Shown here: positions 10,470-25,300 of the stretch, in pieces
How the letters are laid out: every line of letters starts with the position of its first letter
Numbering within the stretch: position 1 is the first letter of the stretch
Assembly (NCBI GenBank): GCA_023055355.1
Contig: JALJCS010000001.1
Coordinates: forward strand, 99,309,381-99,373,380
Reading direction: 5' to 3'
Length of the DNA: 64,000 nt
Source: Agelaius tricolor
Taxonomy: Eukaryota; Chordata; Aves; Passeriformes; Icteridae
Program-made: the position numbers and the translations under genes
The notes under the pieces: generated by a model
Databases searched by the model: none
What the model saw: only the letters and a program-made list of their open reading frames with translations
Told to the model about the DNA's origin: nothing

Positions 10470-12867
10470 TGGGAAGTATTTTTTACTGCTTCTTAAGTAC
10501 ATATAAAGAAGAAATTAATTCAAAAGAATGCAGCTATTCAGATGTAAAGGGGTCCCATGGACTCTTCTCACAGAGGACATCCCCAAAGCCCTCACCTCCC
10601 CAAACTTTGTCATGTAAACCAAAACCAGTGCATCAACTGGGGATTAGGTTTTTCTCCTGTGCTCTCTGGGTAGAGGTAATCCCAGAAGACAACAACTGAT
10701 CTATTTATTCTAGAGTTGGGTGTGCTGCCCATAAGTATCCCTGAAGGGACTTTGACTTCTTTTTCTCTTGCCCATTAATACTTCCACCCAAACATCTCTC
10801 TGTCCTTTATATCTTTTTTTGGAGATATGACTTGTCTGGATACCCACAAATACTCACAAATCTGTTGAACCTTTTGCGAGGTATTCCTTTGTGAACTCCA
10901 TCTCTCTTCTACATACACAGAAGACAGGTATATAACTCTATAAATGACTATATTTGTTTCAATGGAAAACAGTTGTAATTTTCTGCGTATACAGATAGGG
11001 CTCTGTTTTTTTGGGTTTTTTTTTTATTTCCCTTCCCCCAGAGACTTGTATAAAGTTTTGGCAAACCAGCAAAGAAAAAGCTGTTTTATTTATCCCTTGC
11101 TGAATATTTATCTAAATTTTCTGAGATTCTACAATTCCATCACAGCAAATTTTACAGAGAGAGGACAAAGAAACAGTTCCATATGGTGGTACACAGAACT
11201 ATTGAATGTGATATGTCTTTCCTTTACATCTGTGAAAATAATATGTATTTCAAGAGCTAGGCTAATTAAGCAGGTTTTCACTTAATATAATCCCCATAAT
11301 TTACACACTTTTCAAAAAACTACTTCACTGCAATAGGCATCAGACGGATTAACTGTCCTTCAAAGGAAAATCATCTTCCTATTGAACTTTCAAGATACTC
11401 ACGATTTTACATATTTATATCTGTAAATAATTAACTGAGTAGTTTTTCATCAGATTATATTTAATTATTAATGTAAAAATTATTTAAATGTATACGCATG
11501 GTGACCAGAAAGCTGAAATCCAACATCTTCAAATGAGACTTTTTTGGTTGCTGGAAGATCTTTTTAAATATAGATTCAAAATGCTAATTATGTCTTCATG
11601 AAGAAAATTGCTGGAGGTCAAACTTAATGATAATAAAATAAATGGGTTTTTTGGATAGAAATATTTGTAAAAATCTGTGAATGGTTAAGTCATCATTGCT
11701 ACTAGGTAGCTTCATTTTTGATTCCTGTCTTAACATAGAAAGATTTTTTGATTTTTTGACTCCTGCTTTCCACCTGTTGCTTCTTTCAAGGGGGAAAGGA
11801 ATAATTATGCAGTGCACAATTAATTAAGTTAAATTGAGTAGAACTATTTATTTTACAAAAACTGGTTCTATAAAATGACAATTAGTAAATGCTAAGTAAG
11901 ACAAATACAATTTGATTTGAAATTACTATCTGTAAAGTATGCTTATTTATAATCACTTTTAATGGTGGCTGCAAATGTTAATTTTGCTAATTCAGTTTGG
12001 AGATAAAGAATAGTAACCAGCTCCATATTAATTTACTAAGGATTAGCAAGAGGAGTGTTGAGAATACTTGAATAGCATATTCATGTGAAAATACAAATAC
12101 AAATCAAAAGAAATCAGATATTCAGATGCAATTCTAGGTTCAGTTTATATTCCTTCACAGACTAAAAATAATCTAAAAAAATAGTATAAAAAATTATTTG
12201 ACGATTTTTGAAATTGATGAAGCTGAACTATATTTCTAGCTCTTTTTGAAAACTGTTTTTACAGCTATCTAGTTGAAGTCAAAGTTAGTATAAGTGTATG
12301 ATATATGTCTTAGCTGCATTTAATAAAATGCAATGTAAGAATGTGATTCTCTATTAATTGTAAATCTCTTTCATGTCAAGATAAAAACAATGTGATTGGT
12401 AATAGTAATTCATCATTGTTGGTATTTCCTACTTGGTTATAGTTGATACTCTCACAGCATCTAAATATTTCACCCATGAACAAGGCTGTTCATCAAGACT
12501 CATCTTACATAAGAAAAAAAGATCTAAATAAATCTATACTGATTTGAAGGTCCAGGATTAAATTATTTTGTTTAATCTACAGGAATAACTACACCCCTGC
12601 TGATGTGTTAAAGTCCAATGGAAATTAACTTTTGACTCCAGAACTGAATAAACATTTATGGTCATGCCATGAAAAAACCCCAGACCATGGCTCTTTCTTA
12701 GGCTCCTATGGATTTCTATTTTTGAGGTAAAAAGGGAACCTTCATTTGAATTTTTTGAGATTCTCTTGAACATATTTGGTTTTGTTGAGGGGGAGAAAAG
12801 TGGATTGCAATGCTATGAATTGGTTCCCGCAAACTGTAGGGAAATGCTTATAACTCCTGTCTTCTGA
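10470..12867. other. AT-rich unassigned DNA
   Basis: The first 250 bases are GC-richer and unclassified. A 113-codon plus-strand frame at 10944-11285 is phenylalanine-rich and has no motif, as expected by chance in T-rich sequence. Nothing else is supported. Confidence 0.55.
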
Positions 12868-14170
12868 GAATCATAAACGGCTTGGGCTGGAAGAAATCTT
12901 AAAGACCATCCAGGTCAAACCCCCTTGCAAAGGACACAGACACTTTTTACTAAATTAGGTTGTTCAGAGCCCCATCCAATCTGACCTTTAACACTCCAAG
13001 GGGTAGGATATCAAGACCATCTCTGGAGAGGATGTTGTAGTACCTCCCCAACCTCAGTGTAAAAAATTTATTCATAAGAGCAGATCTAAACCTACTCTGT
13101 TACAGATTGAAGCCATTATCCCTTGTCCTATCACTACACACCCTTGTAAAAAGTCTTCCTCTTTCTTGTAGGCTCCCTTCAGGTACTGGAAAGCCACAAT
13201 TAGGTCATCCCAAAGCCCTCTCTTCTCTAAGCCTCAAAATCCCAATTGTCTTAGTCTTCACTCATAGGAGAGGTGCTACATCCCTCTAATCAACTTAGTA
13301 GCTCTCCTCTGTACTTGCTCCAAAAGGCCTTTCTGTGCTGGGCACTCCAGAGCTGGATGCAGAAAAGCAAATGCAGTCTCACCAGAGCACAGTAGAAGAG
13401 CAGGATCATGTCCCTCACCCTGCTGGCCACATTGCTTTTGATTAAGCCCGAGGTACAATAGGTTTTCTGTGCTGAAAAAGCATGTTGCTGGTGCATGTCA
13501 AGCCTCTCCTCCACCAGCACACCCAAGTCCTTCCTGGCAGGGCTGCTTTTGATCTGTTCATCCCCCAAGCTCTGTTGATGTTGGAGGTTTTGTCCAACCC
13601 AGCTGTGACACCTTGCACTTGATCACGTTAAACGTCATGACATTTCCATGAGTCAACTTCTTGAGTTTGACCAGGTCCTTCTGGATGGCATCCCACCCAT
13701 CAGCTATGTCACACCACATGAGCTTGGTGTCATCTGCAAACTTGATTAGGGTACACTCTATCACTTATTCTATGTCAATAATGAAGGTATTAAACAACAT
13801 TTGTCCCAGTAAGGACCCCTGAAGGATGTTACTGATGTCTATCAGGACTCTGAGCCATTGACCACTACCCTCTGGATGTGACTGTCCCATCAATTCCTTA
13901 CCCACTTGACAGTCCACCCATTGCACCCATCTCTTTCCAATTTAAAGAGCAGGATATTCCTGGGGACCCTGAGAAGTTTTGGGTGTCCTCATCTTGGTGA
14001 GTTCAAGACCAGGTTGGATCCTGGTACCTCTGAATCTGATCTAGTGGAAGGTGTCCCTGCCGGTGGGAGTTGAAACTAGACGATTTTAAGGGTTTCTTAA
14101 ACCATGTCAAAAGCTTTACAAAAGTTCAAATAAATGACATCAGTCCTTTCCTTAGGATGCCATTCAGAAA
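12868..14170 (-). mobile_element. CR1 LINE, longest copy in the window, with ORF2 remains
   Basis: The left end carries the reverse-complemented 3' end of CR1. Going right, the copy enters the C-terminal half of ORF2. The minus-strand frame at 13558-13764 reads KFADDTKLMW, containing the reverse transcriptase catalytic FADD motif at 13729-13740. It continues with a KCKVSQLGW stretch typical of CR1. The next frame (13290-13568) keeps KDLGVLVEERLDM and SALV-like C-terminal sequence. Frameshifts separate the pieces, so no active enzyme is encoded. The copy is interrupted at about 13966-14100 by an oppositely oriented CR1 piece and resumes with GTCAAAAGCTTTACAAAAG. The right end is approximate; similarity fades by about 14170. 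Confidence 0.9.
13966..14100 (+). mobile_element. CR1 3' fragment nested inside an opposite-strand CR1
   Basis: Inside the minus-strand CR1, plus-strand CR1 3' sequence appears: CAAGACCAGGTTGGAT near 14003, TGATCTAGTGGAAGGTGTCC near 14038 and GAAACTAGACGATTTTAAGG near 14071. The host CR1 stops at a GGGAC match and resumes after the insert, so the insert is younger or arose by recombination. It lacks the terminal octamers expected of a normal CR1 insertion. Confidence 0.8.
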
Positions 14171-17100
14171 CTTGATGAAGACAAGATTCTAGCCAGACAC
14201 TTGCAGAAGTGTCATAAACCCTGATCCAAACTTTCTAAATTGAGAGGTGGACAGAATTTACATGCTTGTTTCCAGGAGAGCAATCTAGAAACCTATTCTT
14301 GGAGGGACCTTGAAACCTAAAAATTTGCAATCTGATTTGCCTAATAGTCTCCCAGATTACTGAAGCTAGAGCTTATGTCTACAAAAACACACCAGTTAGA
14401 AACCATAGATTGACATAAATCTTATTATAGTTCTCCTGTAGCATTGATGAATTGCACTCAGGGATCACAAACTAGGTCAAAACCATTGAGTTGCTTAAAA
14501 AATGGAGCTGGTAGACATGGCTATTTTCATTAGATTAAGATAAGGATTATTGATTTACTTAGGAGAGTGAAGATTCATAGTATTTTCCACTATTGTGTCT
14601 CATTTTACCAGTCTTTAAAGAACTAGAAAGAAGATCAATCTGAGTTTCTTCAGTTAAAATCAACGGGTTACATTTTGTGATCGTATCTTCCCATGCCTCT
14701 TAAGGGCACGTGACTTTTATATATAGTTAAAAATATAAGAAATTACTTCCCTTTAAACACATAATATAGACAAATCTAAATATATACACCAGGGGTGAGA
14801 TGGCATATTTTTTAAGCAAGATACTACAAGCCAATTAATTTAGCTTTACATACAGGTTGCAATAGAATATATACAAATATTCATTAGGTTTTTATCTAAT
14901 ATTTAAATATGTAAAGAGAAAAATAATATTTGAGTCATTTTAATAAAATCAATAGTATTCTGTTCTAAAAATTCAGTAACTGGCAACTGATACTTGGGAA
15001 AATTATTATACATAGCCACTAGTGGACAAAATTAATAATTTTAGCTGGACACTGATACTGAAAAGGGCTGTTGAAGTAAGAGTAGTGAAAATACTGCTTT
15101 CTTATCTGTAGCAAAAAAAAAACCCAATAGAGTGAAATTTTAGGAAATACCACAGACATTTCATGACAAATCAATAGTTTCTTAGTGAAGAAACCAAAGT
15201 AATATATCTATTTCATCTGCAAGCCTCTAAAATTCATTTGGATTCTATGGAATTCATATTTAACCAAAACTTTTTTCCAACTTCTTCTTAAAATACCTAA
15301 ACCAAAGAGTAGATGATTTTCATGGATTAATAAGGTTTTCCTGGTTTACATTTCTCTCATTATATCTCCTTGGGAACTCAATATTTGCAATCTACAGAGA
15401 GAAAAAGACTTCAAGCTCCCGACTTTTGTTACTTCCTTAATAATTTCAACTTCATAATATTTTCCTGTTAAAAGATATTTTTAGAAAGTCTTTGTTTGTA
15501 AATAAAATGCAAACTTCCAGCGTATTTTAGATCTAATTTTCAGTAAGTGTCTCTCACTCACTGGACCCTTTGTAAGAGTCTGTATATGTATAATAAACTG
15601 TTTTATCTTACACTTTTTTCACCACTGCTTCTTTTTTATTTTCCTTACTAATTTAATTCTTAAAAAGTAATACTACAATTTTCTTCCCTTATTTCTTCTT
15701 TGCAGAGGCTCATCTGCTCAATTACCAAAGTCTGTGAAATTTCAGAATGTATTTTGTGACTATGAGCCTATGTTCTTCCAAGTCAGGCCTATCCACTCAC
15801 AGCCTGAAATTTCAAAAACCATAAATACTGTACTTTTGTTTGGTAGGTTTATAGCCACACTATTCCTGAGACATGGAGTAGGAGAATAAATCTAGAACTT
15901 GAATATATCTCTCCTCATGTAAATTTGGCAAAACTATCAGACAAAAAAAGGACAACATATCTTATTTTCAGCACAGTGTTTTACCTTTGCAGTCACCTGC
16001 TGTTTCAACTACTTTACAAAGTTTAATACATAATTCTAGCAGATTCAATTTAATTACCTAAAAGCTACACATCTCATCCAAGTTATTTGTCTCTGTCTCA
16101 TCAGTAGACAAACAGAAGTTCATTAAAGAAGGAGATTCACAATACTTATCTGTGTAAGGGAAAAGCCACATATAACACAAAAATACTGTATTGCTATGAA
16201 AGTTACATTACATTAGATATACACTTTCTAGCAAGGTATAAAGTTTATTCAGTCACATTAATGTGTTTAATGCCATTTGAGATATCTTAAGTTATGAAAG
16301 ACATTTACATATGATTGGCAGATGCTGTGGTCGCAATGCAGATAATAGTCTGGTGGCAGGAAATCAAATAAAATATCCTATAGGATCTTAGATGCTACTC
16401 TAAATGTGTTTAGTCGAGTGACTTGAGCCAAACTTATGATAAATAAGATAGCAAGGAGGATGGATATAAGAGATGGAAAATTTTAAAGATAGAAATGAGA
16501 TTATGCTACTTGTTATACAGCCAGATGTTTAGAAGGACCTTTCTTAACAACTTAATAATGCTTTTTCTAATTCAATTGTCTGTTTACTTCATCAATTGCA
16601 TTGCAATTATTTAACAATCTCTAAATTAATGATGGGGTGATAAATAAGACTTCATTAAAATGCAGACACGAAGAAAACCATGAAAGACAGGGATTAAAAA
16701 GATTCCTTTAGGTTGCCCAGTTTATGTTTTTGATAATGAAAAATTGTGTCTTTTTTTTCAAATACTCACATATACACCTATATGGACACATGTTCATGTA
16801 CACAGTACTTGAGTATTTTGTATTAAATATTACAGTAGTACTTTCTCACATTTAGTTTTGAATGCCCTAAGCAGGGTGCTTTCAAGACATTTTTTGTCTT
16901 TGTCTCAGAAATTGTTTTCTGACAGACTTATTATTTACCTTCATCTTTTTGTAAAAAGTTTTCGTCATTACTCCTAGCACATTTACAAACATAATTTTTC
17001 ATTAGTATTTGCAAGTTTTGACTGCTTGTCATGATTAAAAATATTTTCTCATGATTCAATCTTTTCATAGTAATGTACAGAGTGTTGCAGTACAATAATG

Positions 17101-18957
17101 CACTTACTATAGCCTGCAAAAGATGGCTTTCACTACTCCCATGAAATGAGTGAAGGCTCTGTGCCAACCCAGCAGTGCAGAATCTCAGCCTCAACTTGAC
17201 CCAATCTTGGTTCATCTCATTTAACTCCTGCACTGGGGCCTAGTGACTGCTGCTTCCTCAGGTTATCCTCTGGGGATTCCTCCAGGATAGCTCTGGGGAT
17301 GTGACAGAGGCTGCCAACAGTTTGGAGGCCATTGTCAACCTGCAGCTGAAAGTCCAAGAGAAGGAGACACTGTGATAAGAAAAAAAGACCCAAGGCCAAG
17401 TAAGAAGAAATCACTTTCCAGGAATATCACATTCCAAAAAGAATGAAGACCTTTGGACATAATTCATCATTACAATCCACTCCTTTCTTCTTAAAGAGGT
17501 GTTGACTTCGAGACTCAAAAACATACTGATAGTATTAGCATTAAAGGAAACAAAAGGAGGTTTTTTTTTTACTAATTTTAACATTACTATAGATTAGACT
17601 TCTCTTTTTACTTAGAGATTGGACAATTCAACTGTCAGGACACGAATTGGTTAAATTCTTGACTTTAAGTGTTGATGTTTTTCATTTTATCTGTAAAAGT
17701 AGTCTGCATGTCATGTTACAAAATTTGTATATTTCATTCTTTCTTTTTAGTATTCCTTAAGAACTATTCTTCTGTCTGGCATCAATATTATTTCTGCAAA
17801 TACATTACTGTAAAATATCCTTCCTGACTGCATTTTCTCCCCATATTTTGTTTGTCATTTGAATTGCTAGTTCTTCTTGGCAGCAATTATGATTTACATA
17901 GCCAGTAAAAAATACTCATAAAAAGTAGGAAAAGTATTTTGTCTATCATTAAAAGAACAAATATTTGATTTCTGAGAAATTGTTACCAAAAAAATACTAC
18001 TGAATTTGATGTACAACTTCAAAAACACACAATGAAGGGGGTTTTGTCCTTCTTTTATTGTTTTGAGGTTTCTGTGTGTTTTCTCTGTTTATTCAACAAC
18101 ATTAACAAAAATAATTCAAATTTAATAATTGCATTGGGTATGAAAAAACTATACAACAATAATGATGACAGAGATAATAAAACTTACATGTAATTACTGC
18201 CCTATTCCTTTAATAGCTCATACAAAATCATTTTCATGGCATGCCATGGAGGCTAAGTTTATACATGTAGCATATTTATTTTGCGCATCTCTGTGAGAAA
18301 AACTGAACGTAATATAAGTGTTGAATGCTTTTAATATTTATTAATGTCACAGCATTGTGATATCTTCTTTAGGTTAAAACACTTCATTTAATGAGAATTA
18401 TTTCTAGTAACACAATAAAGCACAGAAGACAAAACAATCCATTTTTACACACGCCTTATAATAATACAGAAAGTATTCTTTCCTAGAATTTTTCAAACTG
18501 AAAATTTCTATTTATTTCTTTGCAAGATAAGAAAAATGACAAGACTTGCTTAGAGTATTTTCTACATTCAAATTGCAGGGCTTCTCAAATGGAAGTAGTA
18601 ACATACTCTTCTGGAAGACAAATAAAGTGATCTAAAAATGTAATATTAATTTCTTGGGGGAAAAAAAAGTATCTAAAATCTAAAATATGGTTTTACTTGT
18701 TTTAACCCCAAAGTAAAGTTCACGAAAAAATAAATTGAAAACAAATCCAAATCCCAGCTAAATAAGAGGACTCTAAAGCAAATAATTATTTTCTTTTAAG
18801 AAACTGTACCAAAATGTTATTGGAAATACAGTGCTTGTATTGGAAAATACATTGGAAAAACACCTGCTTGTTGTGTCATTGAATGCTTCTGTCTGAAAAA
18901 CTGGCAATAGCCTGAAAAGAAGAATGTAGCTTTTGCCTCTCATGCTTTTCTTTCTTC
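14171..18957. other. AT-rich unassigned DNA
   Basis: No recognised gene or repeat lies here. A GC-richer patch at about 17150-17420 carries a 100-codon (16931-17233) and a 65-codon (17217-17414) minus-strand frame, and a plus-strand stretch readable as AANSLEAIVNLQLKVQEKE. None of these can be assigned, so an old repeat or chance is most likely. Confidence 0.5.
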
Positions 18958-19363
18958 GACAGCCTTAGGGAGCTGGACTTGTTAAGCCTGAAGAAGAGAA
19001 GGCTGCAGGGAGACCTCATGGCAGCCTTCCAGTACCTAAAAGGGACCTACAAGAAAGCTGAAAAGGGACATTTTACAAGGCTGTGCTAGGACAAGAGGAG
19101 ACAGCTTTCAACTGAAAGACAATAGGTTTATATTAGATAATAGTAATAAATTCTTTACTGTGGTGCTGGTAAGGCACTGGAACAGGTTTCTCAGAGAAAT
19201 TTTGGATGCCCCATCCCTGGGGGTGTTCAAGGCTAAACTGGATGGATCTCTGAATCACTTCATCTTGGGGAAAGTGGCCCTGACTATGGCAATGGGACTG
19301 GAGTGGGATGAGATTTAAGATCCCTTTCAACCCAAACTACTCTGTTATTCTATGACTCTGTGA
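18958..19363 (+). mobile_element. CR1 LINE 3' end (about 400 bp)
   Basis: It begins in the end of ORF2, where the family has LGLFSLEKRRLRGD (here GAGCTGGACTTGTTAAGCC, then GAAGAGAAGGCTGCAGGGAG). It covers the 3' untranslated region and ends in CTGTTATTCTATGACTCTGTGA, the degenerate terminal octamers of CR1. The copy is 5'-truncated and the short minus-strand frame at 19133-19330 is a shadow. Divergence seems moderate, comparable with the copy at 5136-5837. Confidence 0.93.
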
Positions 19364-22300
19364 GAGAGACGTTAAGAGAAGGAGCATAAATCAGGACTAT
19401 AGTAGGTGGATATTGTGTAGCAGTAATTAAATTTTGCTTTGTCCTGAAACACCATCAATAAAATGTTGAGAAGCTCTTGGCAGGCACATGATCTTTGATT
19501 TTTGCATATTAATTTGAAAATAATTACATTTTCATCAAGGCTTATAAAGAAAGAATAAAAGAACAAAGTCAGGCACTGAAATCCCCAGGATCTATCAAGG
19601 TTGTCCTAAGGTCCATCCATGCTAGCACCATTCTGCAGCAATAGTAACCAGGAGAAAAAGAGTTGAGAGATACAAGGTTTGCATACTAAAAGACTGCAAA
19701 CAGTTATCTCTATCATGTCTCCAAAACACTCCTGCTGCTTTTTGTTGTTCTTTGTCTCATTTCCTTTCACTTATCCTTTTTTCTATAACAAACAGTTACA
19801 GGCTACTTAGCCATTCCTATTGTAAATATATTATATGCCTCTAACTTTTTGACAGAACTTCAACTTTAAAAGTTTCAACTTACAGTGCAACATAATTAAA
19901 GGTAGGAAACTATGCTTTTCTACAGCAGAATAACAATGTTTTTTGTTTTGTTCACTGATTTACTTGTTTCTTATACCACCTCAATATTTTATTTGCTGTT
20001 TTAATTGCTTATGAACAGTTGCTGATTGACATCATAAATTATCTAACATTGTTCAAGTTCTTATTTCTGTGTAATAAAGGTAAGCTCTAAACTCGGCCTT
20101 TTACACATGAAATTATTTCTTTTGTACTCATATTGCTGCACCATAGTTACTTTGTTAATCTTTCATGAATAGCTAGTATTTTGGAACCAACTATTCAGAA
20201 CAGTGGGTTTTACATCAGCCATTAAAATTGCAAATTTCTCAGTAATTTAACAATGTCAGGATTTTACCTGGATATTTGAAACTACTAAATATTAAAATAA
20301 GTTAAGTATTCATTCTGAAATGTTAATGGGCAAGAGAGAGCTCTACCAGGACAGTTCAGTCTGATTTGATAGGCAGGTAGGGATAGCTGAGATGCCCCAG
20401 GGTTTCCCTTCTGGCTCCAAATTCTTAGTCCGGAAGGGCACACATCTCTTTTTAACCTTGTGTCATCAGGATGAGTTAGAGACTGAGGGACAGAGCAAAT
20501 GACAATAGGTATTTTCAGGCAGCTGAAATATACTTAAGATCAAATATGTCATCTCAACAGGAAATGGTGGGTTTTTACTGTCATGTAATATATCACTCAA
20601 AATGAGAGTCAGGTTTTTTCATGGGAACATATAAAGTCAATCCTGCAGAGTAAATGCCCCAGCTTTTTTCCCAGCATATGAATGCTTATCAGAACACAGT
20701 TTTAAAGCTGGATTCTGTCTTATTGTCATTAAATCTATTTTAACACCAATCTATTATAATTACATTTAGAAATTCCTTTCCTTTCTGATTTTGCCTTCTG
20801 ATTCCAAATAAGTTGTCATTCCAATAATCATTAAATGTATATTTCTATGACTTAAGCAATAAATGAGTGGTGCCTGCCACATACCTTTGTTCTTTCATCC
20901 TCCCCACTATGTGTCAGAAGGTTACTCAGGGCCAAAGATACCCTGGACTTCAAAATGTCTTTTGTAAGATTTAGAAATAAATATAGTAACATTGCACAGC
21001 TGTTTTCAAGTGTTATTCTGCCTGCAGCTTTGAGTGTAGAGGATATGCTGGAGCAGGGCCATGAGGAAAGGGATTGGGGCTGGAGCAGTAATGCTTGTCA
21101 AACCCTTGAGGAGGGTAATAATAGATCAGAAGAGGACATTTGAAGCTGAAAGTTGAAACCAGTATATTTGTTGGGAAACCACAAATTACTCCTTAGCAAA
21201 TAATGTAAAGAAAAGAAAGCCTGATCTAAAAAAGCATTGCAAGCAAAACCAATACAAAATAGATGACTATCCGGGGAATGTGTAAAAAATAGTAATCTTT
21301 TTTAAGGACGTATGATAAAATTTCCTGCAACCCTAATAAAAGACCTGCATTTCATAAATTTTAGGGAAATAAAAAATAAAATAGATTCATTTCTACCAAT
21401 ATAGTAAACATATATTTTCATTAGTTATTACACATAGACATAATATGCATGTCTTTGAAATCATTATACTACAACATGGTGTCTCTGATTTAAAGTCAAA
21501 AGTCTGCTTAGGAATAAAAATGTCCTCATAGAGTACAAATGGAGTACTTGGTTATCCTAAGAACCACATTCAGGCAATCAAGATGAAACATAAGATAGAA
21601 TGTGAGTATTCATGTAGATTTCTAATTTTTTAAAAAACTTTGATTCAAAAATACATGAAGATTTTACATAAAGGGCACACTTACTTCTAAGCATGTAAAA
21701 TTCTGACTTGCTGCAATACAAATGTTCCTACCGTGAGACCACATGACTGGTCTGGCAATTTGTGTCAACTGATGGGGTCGATATCTCATATGTCAAACTT
21801 TGGCAAGTAGCCACAGAAAACACTATGTGACCCTATAGCAGCAATAGCTTGTTAGTAGAATTGCATTTCCTACTTCCACTTATCAAAGAGACATAAAATG
21901 AAACATAAATGCTTTGTCAAGTAAAGGGAAAGTGTGTAATCATGCTTCTTCAAAGAATACAAAGTGAATATGCACAGACAATAGAAATATAAACTCGGCT
22001 TTATGTATTATGGCTGCTTTTACAGACAAGAAATTCCTTCTGGGGGGAGGTGGGAGGGTGTGCTGGAATATCTTTTCCATAATTTTCTTTTCCTACTCTA
22101 GGCACTAATGTTAAAATTACTGTATCAGCTACTTTCAGAAAAATGTACTGTAAAAAACAGAGTAAAACAGAGAAAACCAAAGATTCTAATTTAATAAACA
22201 TAATTTTTATGTAATCTGTCAGATCTTTACCTTCTAGAGTTCATATACTAAAATAGCCAATAAAGAGGAACCAGGAAACTCGGGTGCAAGATATAAATTA

Positions 22301-25300
22301 TTCATTGATATAGTAATAAGTGGCATTACATAAAAACTGTTACTCGTAGTAAAATCTTAAAGCTTCCTTATATGTAATAGGATGTATCTTCATAAATGTT
22401 TTGTTATCAAAGCCAAATATTAGTAAAATCAATAAATTTTACTGATTAGTTAATAGAAAATGTGGTTTGTTTTGTCAGTTTTGGTAGTTGTTCCCTACAA
22501 AAAAAGAAAATGGACAACCTAAACATCATCTTGTGTAGCTGTACACAAGAAAAAAAAAAACTGAAGCAAACAAAATGGTTTAATATACTTATTTCAAGGC
22601 CAAATAGATTTCCATTTTAAGAAGTAAATATCAAGAAAGGTGACAAAATAAAGAAATCAGACAACTAAACTAGTCAGGCAGCTTCCTTTAAGAGATGGAC
22701 CTTGAGCTTTGTTCAGTTTCCTGTTTATGGTTTCATGGAAACATGATGAGAAATAAAAAAAATCCAACTAGAGGGAAGAAGAATTCCAGCATTTTAAAAT
22801 ACAGCAAAACTCAGTGGATATCCACACTTTCTATGTTTCCCACTGTTTTTTTGATGAGAAGTGTTAGAGGAGGATATAATCATTAATGGCCTCCATAAAA
22901 CAGGTAATGGATTATTGCTGCAGTTAAAAGTAAAGCCAGTATGGTTTCTTTCCCCATCTTCCCCCAGTACCAGAAATTGGTCTTTATATCAAGAAACCAG
23001 AGATGAGAGATACTTTTGGCATCTTTTATTGTTAAAACTGGCCTATACATCTGATAGATGGACAGTTTTAAAAACTAACATTAGAAGGTTCACTTTCTCT
23101 TCCCTCCTCCTTTATTCTTATAAGAAAACAAAATATTCTTCTTTGGGAGCAATAATTGTCTGTAAGTGATTCACTGAGAGCAAACAAGGAGTCTCATGAG
23201 TGTGGTTCTTGCATCTGTGTGCTTCAGGTAACCCTTTGGGCTAATGTCATCTACTTTATTTTTTCTTCTCTTCTTGTTTTTGACCTTGTTAGTTGCATAT
23301 AACAACTGTATCTCCCCAGGGGAGGAGTACATCCAGAACAATTTCCTCATGGAACTATTCTCATTTGATTTTTGTATATTGAAATTGTGGTGTTATTAAT
23401 AAGTTTTAGGTGTTTTCCATGTCCTGGTGCATTCAGCAAAAAAATCAAAAAACTGATTCAAAACTGATCAGAAAAATATTGAACATTTTTTCTTCATTAA
23501 TAATTTAATTTAAGAGAATTCTCTGACAACACCTGTTGAATGCTGGTTTTCTTACTTAATTTCAGTCATCATAAAACATAAATAAATAATATTTCTTTGT
23601 TTTTACCTTTAACTTCCTTTGACTTATGTGCTTTGTAATATTTTGTGCAACTCTATTAAGTGTAATGAATATATATTTTAAATGCAATTTTCCTCTGCAA
23701 ATATCTATTGATCACATTTATAATAAACATTTTTATATTGTTTAATCAAAACTTCTCTTAAAAAAGAAATCATGTTTCCTCTGAGATCTCTCATTTTTAT
23801 TTAGAATTAGTTAATTGCCTGGTGATATTACGTCTTTTCAAATTGGAAACATTTCTGGTCCAGTTTCATCTATGTAAATGTAAGTGTATGACTGAAGCAA
23901 AAAGGTGTCTTTAAATGCCTCAAAAATTTCCTGTGAGCCAATTCATGTGTTCAGAAGCAGCATAGGGAGAATTGGGAGTTCTCGAAAAATGTTTGATGTA
24001 TTACAAAATCAATGTATTTCTCTATATTCTTTCAAATACCATGTATATTTATATGGTCAAAGATTTAGTCGTCAATGAGAAAAGTTGTAAGGAATATGTA
24101 TGATCTTCTCAGCAGCATTCAATTGATGTAAAAGGAAATGGGGTCATCATTCTCCTCAAGATGTGCCCAAGCTTTTTGCTTTTTGGCATCAAAGCAACAC
24201 AAGCTACTTCTATCAACGTTGCCACATCTAAGTTTTCTGCTAGGAAAATAGTCACATATACATGAAGAAATTAAAAGAGCAAAGAAGAGGAAGGGACAGA
24301 GAAAAGAAAGGAAAATGTAACAGAGTGCTGCAGACTAAATAACAAAGTTTTCTATTTCTTATGTTTTGTAGTATGACTATTGGTAGACAGATGGACACCA
24401 CATATCTGTAAAAATTGTTCAAGGATATTGGGTACAGAAGAACACAAATCAGCAATCACTCTCTGTAGAATCCCACTGAAAACCCTTTATCTACACAATT
24501 GAAACACAGTCTACTGCAGCACAGGGAAGATATGTGTAGCATAACACATTGAATGGCAGAATGCTGGACATGAATCAGCAAAGCAGTTTCTCTCTCAGAA
24601 AGTATTTCTTCTCTTTAACCTTTCCCTAATAAATGATATCACAGCATATATCAAATATATTTTTATATATTGATATATTTATATATTTTATTTATTTGTG
24701 TTACATATTTCTGGTTTGTGCAACTGACCAGAAAGAAACTAAACACATTTATATGTATTTCTAAGTTATCTTAATACATTTATTCTTCTCTGATGCAGTG
24801 CAATAGGCATTTTTGTAGTTATTATCAATTTTTAAATATATTTTATACTTACTATCTCATCAGACATATTTTGATAGCTTTGAATTATATTAATTCTTAC
24901 AATAGAAAAAAATTTGTTGCTGTCTTTGAAAATCTTTAATTATTGAAGTATATGTTTATTTACTTATATTTAAAATTGTCAGAAGCCTTTACCCCACCCA
25001 ATCAAAAGTCTAGTTTGAAGACCTGTGTTTTCATCCTGTGCTGACTGAGCCTTCTGAATGAGCTACAGTATTGAGAATATACATCATCTTCTGCCTTATT
25101 GTGGGGATATGTTACACATAAAATGCATTATAGAGGTGCTTCCAAGTAGCAAATTGTCCAGGCCAGAGGAGCTAGTTGGTCAAAATCATCTTGTAATTTT
25201 TGATTTCCTGAAAGATAGCAAGCACATGTTAAAATATTTTAGTTTTGGGACAGCCTGTTATAATTTTTAAATATAAGGAGATTTTTTTCTTATATTTACT

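Noticed and set aside
10040..10699. 219-codon plus-strand open frame, the longest in the window
   Set aside because: It lies mainly inside the GC-rich solo LTR 9808-10463, runs past its end, and shows no known domain. The low stop density follows base composition.
17150..17420. Possible coding exon in the GC-richer patch
   Set aside because: No splice-site pair and continuous frame with a recognisable domain could be matched on either strand.
22041..22065. G-rich run GGGGGGAGGTGGGAGGG as a G-quadruplex
   Set aside because: It lacks four clearly separated G3 tracts, and there is no promoter or gene context.
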